Positions 15,397 through 22,610 of a stretch of 22,769 nucleotides of DNA are shown here, piece by piece. The notes below the pieces were generated by a model, which saw only the letters and a list, made by a program, of their open reading frames with translations, was not told the DNA's origin and did not search any database. The DNA comes from Pseudomonadota bacterium. GTDB lineage: Bacteria; Pseudomonadota; Alphaproteobacteria; Rhizobiales; Hyphomicrobiaceae. The position numbers and the translations under genes were made by a program. The stretch is taken from positions 1-22,769 of the forward strand of contig JAEWIJ010000139.1 of the NCBI GenBank assembly GCA_023387235.1. The letters are read 5' to 3'. Each line of letters starts with the position of its first letter. Position 1 is the stretch's first letter.

Positions 15397-16449
15397 ATGA
15401 AGGCAGCGGTATTCGCTGGTGACCGTCGCGTCGAATTGCAAGAGTTCCCGGATCCGACGCCTGGGCCGGGCGAGGTCGTTCTCGAGATCAAGGCCTCGGG
15501 AATGTGCGGCAGTGACCTCAAATACTACCGTGCGGCACCTGGAGAGGCGGCAAAGCTGCTCGGCCTCGGCGATGCCGGCACGGTGATCGCCGGGCACGAG
15601 CCGTGTGGCGTCGTCGCCGCGGTCGGCAAGGGCGTCAGCGAGAAGGAGGCGCGCGTCGGCCAGCGCGTGATGGTTCATCACTACCGCGGCTGCGGCGTGT
15701 GCCCGCACTGCGCGACGGGCTGGATGCAGCTCTGCGACGAGGGCGTGGCGGAGATCTACGGCGCGACGGGCCACGGCGCCCATGCGCCCTACATGAAGGT
15801 GCCGGCGCGCACACTCGTCACGCTGCCCGATGAGCTCTCCTTCGAGACCGGTGCGGCGATCGCGTGCGGCACGGGCACGGCCTGGGGAGCGATCAAGCGC
15901 CTCGAGCTTTCCGGCGACCAGACGATCGCGGTCTTTGGGCAGGGGCCCGTGGGGCTTTCGGCGACGCAGATCGCGGCCGCCATGGGCGCGCGCGTGATCG
16001 CGCTCGACGTCAGCGAGGAACGGCTTGCCCGCGCGCGGGAATTCGGCGCCGACCTCACGATCAATCCCGCGAGCACGAATGACGTCGTCGATGCGATCAA
16101 GCAGGCGACACACGGTCTCGGCGCCCATGCGACGCTCGATGCCTCATCGTCGCCGGAGGCGCGGCGGCAGGCCGTGCGGAGCGTGCGCACATGGGGCAAG
16201 GCCTGCTTCGTCGGCGAGGGCGGGCAGGTCACGCTGGATGTGAGCCCGGATCTGCTGCGCCGGCAGGTGACGCTGATCGGGTCGTGGACCTTCTCGACGG
16301 TCGGACAGGCGGAGTGCGCGACATTCATCGCCGACCGGAAGATCAAGGTCGATGATCTCTTCACGCACCGCTGGAAGCTCTCGCAGGTCGACGAGGCCTA
16401 CAAGCTCTTCGACAAGCAGACCAGCGGCAAGGGCGTGATCAGCCCGTAG
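15397..16449 (+). CDS. Zinc-dependent alcohol dehydrogenase (MDR family)
   Basis: The product is a 350-residue medium-chain dehydrogenase that oxidises an alcohol to aldehyde or ketone with NAD(P). Catalytic-zinc residues are in place: Cys37 in GMCGSD and His67-Glu68 in AGHEP. Structural-zinc cysteines are 99, 102, 105 and 113. The Rossmann motif is VFGQGPVGLSATQ, followed by an Asp (ALDVSEE) at the position that favours NAD over NADP. The ATG at 15397 follows a very strong AGAGGAGGAA ribosome site. It is the first gene of a plus-strand series; the aldehyde dehydrogenase starts 149 bases downstream, and the two could act in sequence. The alcohol substrate cannot be inferred. Confidence 0.93.
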   Translation: MKAAVFAGDRRVELQEFPDPTPGPGEVVLEIKASGMCGSDLKYYRAAPGEAAKLLGLGDAGTVIAGHEPCGVVAAVGKGVSEKEARVGQRVMVHHYRGCGVCPHCATGWMQLCDEGVAEIYGATGHGAHAPYMKVPARTLVTLPDELSFETGAAIACGTGTAWGAIKRLELSGDQTIAVFGQGPVGLSATQIAAAMGARVIALDVSEERLARAREFGADLTINPASTNDVVDAIKQATHGLGAHATLDASSSPEARRQAVRSVRTWGKACFVGEGGQVTLDVSPDLLRRQVTLIGSWTFSTVGQAECATFIADRKIKVDDLFTHRWKLSQVDEAYKLFDKQTSGKGVISP

Positions 16450-16598
16450 GCCGTCGGCCGCCGACCCGGCGCGGGGCGGGAACCTGAGTGGCGGATTGGC
16501 CGCCTTGCCCGTGCCTACACCCGCGCCTAGTGTGGCCGCGACGACGGAGCCCGCGACGGGGCCGTCAGACAATCACTTTCGACAGGACCGCGAATATC

Positions 16599-18098
16599 AT
16601 GGCGCAAGAGCTCACTCATTTCATCGGCGGCAAGAAGGTCAAGGGTACCAGCGACCGTTTCGGCAATGTCTTCTGGCCCATGACGGGCGAGGTCGCGGCG
16701 CGTGTGCCTCTCGCCTCCGCGGCCGAGGTCGATGCCGCCGTGCAGAACGCCCGCGCCGCGCAGCCGGCCTGGGCCGCCGTGAACCCGCAGCGCCGCGCCC
16801 GCGTTCTGGCGAAGTTCGTCGATCTCCTGAACCGCGACATGGACAAGCTCGCCGATGTCCTGGCGCGCGAGCACGGCAAGACCGTGCCCGATGCCAAGGG
16901 CGACATCCAGCGCGGGCTCGAGGTCGCCGAGTTCGCAACCGGCATTCCGCACCTCATGAAGGGCGAGTACACGGACGGCGCCGGCCCGGCGATCGACATC
17001 TACACCATGCGCCAGCCGCTCGGTGTCGTGGCGGGCATCACGCCGTTCAACTTCCCGGCCATGATCCCGATGTGGAAGTTCGCGCCGGCCATCGCGTGCG
17101 GCAATGCCTTCATCCTGAAGCCCTCGGAGCGCGATCCGAGCGTGCCGATCATGCTCGCCGAGCTCATGATCGAGGCGGGACTGCCGGCCGGCATCCTCAA
17201 TGTCGTCAACGGCGACAAGGAGGCTGTGGACGCGATCCTCGATCACCCGCAGATCGAGGCCGTAGGCTTCGTCGGCTCGACGCCGATCGCGGCGTACGTC
17301 TATGCGCGCGGCACAGCCTCGGGCAAGCGCGTGCAGTGCTTCGGCGGTGCCAAGAACCACATGCTGATCATGCCGGATGCGGACATGGATCAGGCTGTCG
17401 ATGCGCTGATCGGCGCCGGCTACGGCTCCGCGGGCGAGCGCTGCATGGCGGTATCCGTCGCGGTGCCCGTCGGCAAGCAGACGGCCGATGCGCTCATGGA
17501 CAAGCTCATTCCGCGCGTCGAGAACCTGAAGATCGGGCCCTCGACCTCGCAGGAAGCGGACTTCGGCCCCGTCGTCACGGCGGCGCATCTTCAGAAGGTG
17601 AAAGACTACGTCGATATCGGCATCAAGGAAGGCGCTAAGCTCCGCGTCGATGGCCGCAACTTCAAGCTCCAGGGCTACGAAGGCGGCTTCTACATGGGCG
17701 GCTGCTTGTTCGACGATGTGACGCGCGACATGCGGATCTACAAGGAAGAGATCTTCGGTCCCGTGCTCTCGGTCGTTCGCGCGCGCGACTACGGCGAGGC
17801 GCTCTCGCTCGCCATGGATCACGAGATGGGCAACGGCGCCGCGATCTTCACGCGTGATGGCGATACCGCCCGTGACTTCGCCTCGAAGATCAACATCGGC
17901 ATGGTGGGCATCAACGTGCCGATTCCGGTGCCGCTTGCGTACTACACGTTCGGCGGCTGGAAGAAGAGCGCGTTTGGCGATCTCAACCAGCATGGTCCGG
18001 ATTCCATCCGCTTCTACACGCGCACCAAGACGGTCACGCAGCGCTGGCCGTCCGGCGTCAAGGAAGGCGCCGAGTTCTCGATACCGGTGATGAAGTAG
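16599..18098 (+). CDS. mmsA: CoA-acylating methylmalonate-semialdehyde dehydrogenase
   Basis: The product is 499 residues, the usual length for this aldehyde dehydrogenase subfamily. The enzyme oxidises methylmalonate or malonate semialdehyde with NAD and CoA to propionyl- or acetyl-CoA, in valine, inositol or beta-alanine breakdown. Visible are the oxyanion Asn in TPFNFPAM, the nucleophile Cys282 in SAGERCMAVS, and QCFGGAKNH where ordinary aldehyde dehydrogenases carry the general-base Glu (LELGGKN). That replacement is the mark of the CoA-dependent MMSDH group. ATG 16599 is chosen because the protein starts there as in relatives; a weak CAGGA lies about 11 bases upstream. No other valine or inositol genes are near, so the physiological semialdehyde may differ. 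Confidence 0.92.
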   Translation: MAQELTHFIGGKKVKGTSDRFGNVFWPMTGEVAARVPLASAAEVDAAVQNARAAQPAWAAVNPQRRARVLAKFVDLLNRDMDKLADVLAREHGKTVPDAKGDIQRGLEVAEFATGIPHLMKGEYTDGAGPAIDIYTMRQPLGVVAGITPFNFPAMIPMWKFAPAIACGNAFILKPSERDPSVPIMLAELMIEAGLPAGILNVVNGDKEAVDAILDHPQIEAVGFVGSTPIAAYVYARGTASGKRVQCFGGAKNHMLIMPDADMDQAVDALIGAGYGSAGERCMAVSVAVPVGKQTADALMDKLIPRVENLKIGPSTSQEADFGPVVTAAHLQKVKDYVDIGIKEGAKLRVDGRNFKLQGYEGGFYMGGCLFDDVTRDMRIYKEEIFGPVLSVVRARDYGEALSLAMDHEMGNGAAIFTRDGDTARDFASKINIGMVGINVPIPVPLAYYTFGGWKKSAFGDLNQHGPDSIRFYTRTKTVTQRWPSGVKEGAEFSIPVMK

Positions 18099-18166
18099 TA
18101 CGATCTCGATCAGCAATAGTGGGCGACGCCTCGACCAACAGAGGCGCGCCAAGAGGAAACGCCCGA

Positions 18167-18802
18167 ATGACCTCACGTCTCACGCTCTACGGCAGCTTCA
18201 CGTCGAGCTCGAGCTACAAGCCGATGCTGTTCCTTTCGCTCGCGCGGCTGCCGTTCTCCTTCCGCACAGTCAATCTCAAGAAGGGCGTGCAGAACGAGCC
18301 GGCGCATCTCGCGCGCAATCGCTACGGCAAGGTGCCGGTTCTCGAGCACAACGGGCTGACGATCGTCAACTCGAACATCATCCTCGATTACCTCGCGCGC
18401 ACGACCGGCCATTTCGCGGGCGCGACCGAGCAGGAGCAATGGACGGCGCGCGAGTGGTGCGCCTGGGAGGCGGACGCGATCAGCAATGTCGCGAAAGTGC
18501 GCCATTACAGTCGCTTTCGCGAGGTGCATCCCGAGGTCATGGCGTACTTCCGGCCTGAAGCGGAGAACGCCCTCAACTTTGTCGACAAGTCGGTCAAGGG
18601 CCGCCAGTGGCTCGTCGGGGATCAGTGCACGATCGCCGACATCGCCTGCTGGGGACGCATGGTGTTCATGGCCGAGGGCGGCATGGATATCAACCGCTGG
18701 CCCAATCTGCTCGCGTGGTCAGAGCGCCTCAAGGCGATGCCGGGCTTCGCGCTCCCTTATGATCTCATCCCGAAGAAGGATCAGGAGTGCGATCCCGCGT
18801 GA
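18167..18802 (+). CDS. Glutathione S-transferase family protein
   Basis: The product is 211 residues with the two-domain GST layout. The N-terminal thioredoxin fold (1-80) begins LTLYGSFTSSSSYKP with serines at the catalytic position. It has GKVPVLE with the cis-proline (Pro58) and VNSNIILDYLA at the glutathione gamma-Glu site, where the usual Glu-Ser is Asn-Ser. The helical C-terminal domain contains the folding motif IADIACWG. It may conjugate or remove glutathione from an electrophile, or be a disulphide-bond reductase-like GST. AGAGGA lies 9 bases before ATG 18167. It is 68 bases after mmsA and 29 bases before the next gene, so probably in one operon. Confidence 0.9.
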   Translation: MTSRLTLYGSFTSSSSYKPMLFLSLARLPFSFRTVNLKKGVQNEPAHLARNRYGKVPVLEHNGLTIVNSNIILDYLARTTGHFAGATEQEQWTAREWCAWEADAISNVAKVRHYSRFREVHPEVMAYFRPEAENALNFVDKSVKGRQWLVGDQCTIADIACWGRMVFMAEGGMDINRWPNLLAWSERLKAMPGFALPYDLIPKKDQECDPA

Positions 18803-18831
18803 TCGCGCGCCACTGAAGGTCAAGGACGCAG

Positions 18832-19404
18832 ATGACCCGCATTCCCTTCCCCGATCTCGACAAGGCATCACCCGAAGTCCGCGAGATGCTCGCGCGACTG
18901 CCGGCGCCTGTCGGTATCTTCAACATGATGGCGCACGCCGAGACGGTCCTGAAGCCGCTCATGAAGCTCGGCGGCACGTTTCTCGGCAAGCTCGCGCTAG
19001 ATCCGCTACTGCGCGAGCTGGTCATCCTGCACGCCGTGAACCTCGAAGGCGGAGAATACGAATGGGTGCAGCACGTGCCCGTCGTGCTTGCGCTCGGCGG
19101 ATCGCAAGAGCAGGTGGACGCGCTGAAGCTGGGTGATGATCAGGCGCCATGCTTCACTGACGCGCAGAAGGCGGCATTACGTTTCACGCGTGAAGTCGTT
19201 GTAGATGTCGGGGCCTCAGAGGCGTCACTTGACGAGGCCCGCAAGCATCTTTCAGAACGCGAGATCGTCGAGCTTATTCTGGTCGCCGGCTTCTACATCA
19301 TGCTCGCGCGTCTGACAGAGACGCTCGACATCCCGAACGACCCACCGATCGGCGACAAGCTCGTCAGCCAGATCGCATCGCGGGTTGCCAGCAAGAAAAA
19401 GTGA
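18832..19404 (+). CDS. Carboxymuconolactone decarboxylase (CMD/AhpD-like) family protein
   Basis: The product is a 190-residue all-helical protein of the CMD superfamily. The core reads RELVILHAVN... GGEYEWVQH (61-81), with Glu75 and His81 at the conserved active-site positions and an aromatic YEW. The CxxC of AhpD peroxidase-type members is absent, so a peroxidase role is unlikely. A second helical half (AALRFTREVV... IVELILVAGFYIMLARL) is typical. Members of this form often sit beside catabolic dehydrogenases without known function. AAGGA precedes ATG 18832. The stop is 10 bases before the next start, indicating tight co-transcription with the phosphodiesterase-like gene. Confidence 0.88.
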   Translation: MTRIPFPDLDKASPEVREMLARLPAPVGIFNMMAHAETVLKPLMKLGGTFLGKLALDPLLRELVILHAVNLEGGEYEWVQHVPVVLALGGSQEQVDALKLGDDQAPCFTDAQKAALRFTREVVVDVGASEASLDEARKHLSEREIVELILVAGFYIMLARLTETLDIPNDPPIGDKLVSQIASRVASKKK

Positions 19405-19414
19405 GAGGTCGGAT

Positions 19415-20677
19415 ATGAAGCGCGCGGTCTACGTCAACTGCGATGGCCTCTGCACGGACTGGATCAGCGCGGAGCGCACGCCGTCGCTTGAGGCGCTCTC
19501 GGCGCGCAGCCTCAGATGCGCCGAACATCGCGCGATCTTTCCGTCCGTGACCCGGGCCTCTGCCTCGGCCGTCACGACGGGCTGCCGGCCGATCAAGCAT
19601 GGCCTGCACGGCAATCGCATGGCGTTCATCGAGAACGGGCGCCTCGTCGTGCGCGACGCGGGACCGCCTGATTTTCGCGGACATATGCGCCGGGCGCTTG
19701 GGCGGACGTTGCGCGCGCCGGCGATGTCGCAGCGCGTCGCGAAGCATGGCGGCTTCGTCGCCTATTCGAATGTCTCGCCGGGCGCGGCTTACTTCCTCGA
19801 TCCCGATGAGCACGGCGAAGTGCGTCATCGCGCGGGCTCGTACGGCCCCGGCGGATCCGAAGTACCGCCGCTGCCGGTGAAGCCCGGTCTCGAAGGCGAT
19901 ATCGAGATGGCGGATCTTTTCTGTCGCGAGGTCTTGCGCGGGCAGCCGCGCGCGATCTCCGTCATGTGGTTCGGCGATCCGGACCTGACCATGCACAATG
20001 CGCCGATCGGATCGCCGCAGCACATGGCCGCGCTCAAGGAGATCGATACGCAGGTCGGCAAGGTCGCGGCGACCATCGACGAACTGCGCGCGAAGGGTGA
20101 GGACATCCTGCTCGTGGTCGGCTCGGACCACGGGCACGAGACGATCAACAAAGGCGTCAACGTCACGGCGTGGCTCGACGAGAACGGGTTCGGCGCGCTG
20201 CGCGAAGCAGGCCAGCTCGCCTTTGCGACGCAGGGAACGGCGGCGCTGCTCTATGCCATCGGCGACGCCGAGCGCATTGTCCCCGAGGTACTCGAAAAGC
20301 TGAAGTCGGCGCCGTGGGTCGGCGAAATCGCGACTGGCGCGCGCCTCGAACAGCTCGGCATTGCCGTGGAAGGCGGCCTCGTCGCTGGCATCAGCCTCGC
20401 GCGTGATCCGGCGCCGAACGCCTTCGGCGTGGGGGGACAGCGGTGGGCGTCCTTCAACGGGCCCGAGTTCAAGGGCCTCGGCAATGGCCAGCACGGCGGC
20501 TGGGGGGCCGGACGAGACGCGGCCGTTCCTGATCGTCGATCATCCGACGGCGAAGCCCGCGCGACGGAGCGAGCGCACATCGCTCATCGACATCGCGCCG
20601 ACGATCCTGGGGTTCCTCGGCGTGCCGGCGGACGGCATGGAAGGCAAGGCGATCGCGTGGGGATGACCCACTCTTGA
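19415..20677 (+). CDS. Alkaline-phosphatase-superfamily hydrolase, frameshifted near its C-terminus
   Basis: This is a metal-dependent phospho- or phosphonate-ester hydrolase related to type I phosphodiesterase/nucleotide pyrophosphatase and phosphonoacetate hydrolase. Metal and nucleophile positions are visible: Asp10, Thr46 in PSVTRASAS, HGLHGNRM, GDPDLTMHN, GSDHGHE and the last His360 in GQHGG. From Trp363 the frame changes to unrelated Arg-rich text. Skipping one G in the six-G run at 20502-20507 restores GPDETRPFLIVDHP... SLIDIAPTILGFLGVPADG, the normal C-terminus, ending at 20666 with 416 residues. Either the genome has an indel, or the base count in the run is wrong. All likely metal ligands precede the break. 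The gene follows the CMD gene by 10 bases, with GAGAGG before ATG 19415. The substrate is unknown. Confidence 0.88.
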   Translation: MKRAVYVNCDGLCTDWISAERTPSLEALSARSLRCAEHRAIFPSVTRASASAVTTGCRPIKHGLHGNRMAFIENGRLVVRDAGPPDFRGHMRRALGRTLRAPAMSQRVAKHGGFVAYSNVSPGAAYFLDPDEHGEVRHRAGSYGPGGSEVPPLPVKPGLEGDIEMADLFCREVLRGQPRAISVMWFGDPDLTMHNAPIGSPQHMAALKEIDTQVGKVAATIDELRAKGEDILLVVGSDHGHETINKGVNVTAWLDENGFGALREAGQLAFATQGTAALLYAIGDAERIVPEVLEKLKSAPWVGEIATGARLEQLGIAVEGGLVAGISLARDPAPNAFGVGGQRWASFNGPEFKGLGNGQHGGWGAGRDAAVPDRRSSDGEARATERAHIAHRHRADDPGVPRRAGGRHGRQGDRVGMTHS

Positions 20678-20716
20678 CATGGCGACCCTCGATGCCAATG
20701 TTAACATGCTTAACAT
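20674..20716 (+). promoter_or_regulatory. Promoter/operator candidate of the DUF2852 gene
   Basis: A consensus -35 hexamer TTGACA (20674-20679) lies just beyond the upstream gene's end. About 18-20 bases on is TGTTAA-CATGC-TTAACA (20699-20715), both an inverted repeat and a 9-base-spaced direct repeat of TTAACAT. The repeat overlaps where the -10 element should be, so it may be an operator. TTAA spacing is 5, not the 7 of a canonical CtrA site. Confidence 0.4.
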
Positions 20717-20737
20717 CGCGGTCGACGAGGGAGATCA

Positions 20738-21148
20738 ATGCGCAAGCACGTACTGATGTGGTGGCTCGCCGGTGGCGCAACGCTGCTCGGGGCGTCACTC
20801 ACGTATCTGGCGACGCGGCCGGCGGTTGCGCCCGTGGTCGCGCGCGCTCAAGCGGGTGCGGCGCGTGTCAGGCAGAGCCGAGCCTGGGAAATGGCCTGGG
20901 ACAGGGGCGCCTGGGCGGCGAGAAAGCTCGGCGACCAGCTCGGTAGCCTGCTCCGCAAGGACCGCGCCGGACGCGGGGAGCGCGAAAAGCCGATCGTGCG
21001 CAACTCGGCTTTCGAGGAATACCGTGCCGCCGAGCTCGCGCGCCTCGAAGAAGAGGAACGCGCCTTCCACGATTATCTCGAGCGCCTGCGCTCGGCACGC
21101 GATCGGCAGGAATTCGAGGCCTTCATGCAGGATCGCCGCACGCGCTGA
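20738..21148 (+). CDS. DUF2852-like membrane-anchored protein
   Basis: The product is 136 residues. One transmembrane helix spans about 7-28, with a short N-terminal tail. A basic, Arg/Ala-rich region (30-85) follows, then a charged amphipathic helix pair from 87 to the end (NSAFEEYRAAELARLEEEE... FEAFMQDRRTR). That C-terminal segment matches DUF2852 proteins, which are common in Rhizobiales and have no known function. The helix pair is likely a coiled coil on the cytoplasmic side. GGGAG lies 5-9 bases before ATG 20738. It appears to be a single-gene unit, with a candidate promoter upstream and a clear terminator downstream. Confidence 0.8.
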   Translation: MRKHVLMWWLAGGATLLGASLTYLATRPAVAPVVARAQAGAARVRQSRAWEMAWDRGAWAARKLGDQLGSLLRKDRAGRGEREKPIVRNSAFEEYRAAELARLEEEERAFHDYLERLRSARDRQEFEAFMQDRRTR

Positions 21149-21182
21149 GCCGACGCCGGGTGGCATGAGGCGCAAACGGCAG

Positions 21183-21214
21183 ACGGGAGGAGCGGCATCG
21201 CTCCTCCCGTTTTT
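21183..21214 (+). terminator. Intrinsic terminator of the DUF2852 gene
   Basis: A 12-bp perfect stem (21183-21194 with 21199-21210), a GCAT tetraloop and a run of T to 21214 form a textbook Rho-independent terminator, 35 bases after the DUF2852 stop. The T-run is on the plus strand only, so it does not serve the convergent membrane-protein gene. Confidence 0.9.
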
Positions 21215-21228
21215 GCTCGTGGATGGCA

Positions 21229-21624
21229 TCAGGCCGTCGCGACGCCTGAGCGCTGTAGCGCATTGTGCTCGAGGAGGGCGAGTACAGTGACCACCGCCGC
21301 CTGCGCCAGAATGAAGATGGTCCCGAGCGCGTTCGGCGCGATGAAGGCGAAGACGCCGACGCTCGCGATCACCCAGCCGATATTGCCGAGCACGATCAGC
21401 CATACGATCGCGCGCGACGGCACAGCCTGCAATCCGGCGTAGAGCATCAGCGCGGCGCAGGGGAACAGGACCAGGCCGGCCCAGGTGAGCAGCGGCGCTG
21501 GAATGTGCGTCAGGCCTGCGACGAAGCTCGATCCGAAAGCCATCAGGGCACCGGCGCCGACACATGTTGCGGCATCGAGCAGAAGGACGTTCTGGAGGGC
21601 GTTGTTGGACTGGATGGGGCTCAT
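21229..21624 (-). CDS. Small four-helix membrane protein
   Basis: The product is 131 residues with four predicted transmembrane helices (about 14-35, 43-63, 70-92 and 99-117), short loops and a brief polar C-terminus. I recognise no catalytic motif or named family beyond a generic small inner-membrane protein. ATG 21624 is preceded on its strand by CGGAGAGAA about 5-8 bases away. The start faces the XRE-type regulator gene over a 131-base intergenic region, an arrangement common when the regulator controls its divergent neighbour. Confidence 0.8.
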   Translation of the reverse strand: MSPIQSNNALQNVLLLDAATCVGAGALMAFGSSFVAGLTHIPAPLLTWAGLVLFPCAALMLYAGLQAVPSRAIVWLIVLGNIGWVIASVGVFAFIAPNALGTIFILAQAAVVTVLALLEHNALQRSGVATA

Positions 21625-21729
21625 GGTTTTCTCTCCGTGGGTGTGTCGGAGCTTTCGTTCGGCTCCATGCCCCCGAAGATGGCGACAGCGATGCGTCCGG
21701 TCGATTACGCTGGAGGTAATTGGATCGCG

Positions 21730-21753
21730 ATGGCCTCATCGGTAGTTTTGTGA
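21730..21753 (+). other. Possible seven-codon leader peptide before the regulator
   Basis: ATG 21730 opens a reading frame of seven codons (MASSVVL) whose TGA ends 2 bases before the regulator ATG at 21756. A perfect GGAGGT (21712-21717) lies 12 bases before it, whereas the regulator's own ATG has no good ribosome site. Translation of the leader could therefore deliver ribosomes to the regulator. The spacing is slightly long and the frame is short enough to be chance. Confidence 0.3.
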
Positions 21754-21755
21754 CC

Positions 21756-22610
21756 ATGCCGAACATACAGCCCACCGCCGGAACCCTGCTGCGGACATGG
21801 CGCCAGCGCCGCCGCATGAGCCAGCTCGAATTGGCGCTCGAGGCCGAGGTCTCTCAGCGCCATCTGAGCTTCGTGGAATCAGGCCGCTCGGCGCCGAGCC
21901 GCGACATGATCCTGCATCTCGCGGAGCGCCTTTCGATCCCGCTGCGCGAGCGAAATATCCTGCTCGTCGCGGCGGGCTTCGCGCCCATCTATCAGGAGCG
22001 CAGTCTCGACGACCCGGCGCTCACGGCGCAGCGCGAAGCCATCGAGGTCGTACTCAAGGGGCACGAGCCGTTTCCCGCTCTCGCCGTCGATCGGCATTGG
22101 ACGCTCGTCGCTGCAAATGCGGCGATCGGTCCGCTCATCGCGGGCATAGACGCGAAACTGCTGGAGCCGCCGCTGAATGTGCTGCGCCTCAGCCTGCATC
22201 CGCAAGGCATGGCGCCGCGCATCGCGAACTATCCGGAGTGGAAGGCGCATGTCATCACGCGCTTGACGCAGCAGGTGGATGCCTCCGCGGATGCGAAACT
22301 CAATGAATTGCTGGAAGAGCTGAAAAGCTACCAGCGCCCGCGCGGCGGTGCGATTGCGATGCCGGCGCCGAAGCGCGACTTCGGCTACGTGGTCGTGCCA
22401 CTGCAACTGATGACGCCGGATGGGATGCTGTCATTCTTCTCGACGACGACGGTGTTCGGCACACCCGTCGATATCACGCTCGCGGAGATCGCGATCGAGG
22501 CGTTCTACCCGGCCGACAAGGCAACGGCAGAGGCCGTGCGCAAAGCGGCGATGGGCACGAAACCGCCCATCGCGAGTGCAAAGCCGCCTAAACCCCGTAG
22601 CGGCCGATGA
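21756..22610 (+). CDS. XRE-family regulator with MmyB-like ligand-binding domain
   Basis: The product is a 284-residue cytosolic transcription factor. Residues about 9-75 form a helix-turn-helix (TLLRTWRQRRRMSQLELALE... SQRHLSFVESGRSAPS) of the Cro/C1 type. Residues 100-265 match the MmyB-like domain (ALAVDRHWTLVAANAAIGPLI... LSLHPQGMAPRIANY), which is thought to bind a small molecule such as a fatty acid. The tail is Lys/Pro-rich. The start is uncertain. ATG 21756 lacks a good ribosome site, and an in-frame TTG at 21720 lies only 2 bases after GGAGGT, adding 12 residues. A leader peptide offers a third explanation. The 3' end overlaps the convergent thiolase gene by 23 bases. Control of the divergent membrane gene is likely but inferred. 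Confidence 0.9.
   Translation: MPNIQPTAGTLLRTWRQRRRMSQLELALEAEVSQRHLSFVESGRSAPSRDMILHLAERLSIPLRERNILLVAAGFAPIYQERSLDDPALTAQREAIEVVLKGHEPFPALAVDRHWTLVAANAAIGPLIAGIDAKLLEPPLNVLRLSLHPQGMAPRIANYPEWKAHVITRLTQQVDASADAKLNELLEELKSYQRPRGGAIAMPAPKRDFGYVVVPLQLMTPDGMLSFFSTTTVFGTPVDITLAEIAIEAFYPADKATAEAVRKAAMGTKPPIASAKPPKPRSGR

Noticed and set aside
16527..18176. 549-codon minus-strand frame over mmsA
   Set aside because: It is a shadow of a certain aldehyde dehydrogenase gene, has low-complexity Arg/His/Asp composition and no family signature.
20701..20713. CtrA site before the DUF2852 gene
   Set aside because: The TTAA words are 5 bases apart, not 7, so it is reported only as an unassigned repeat.
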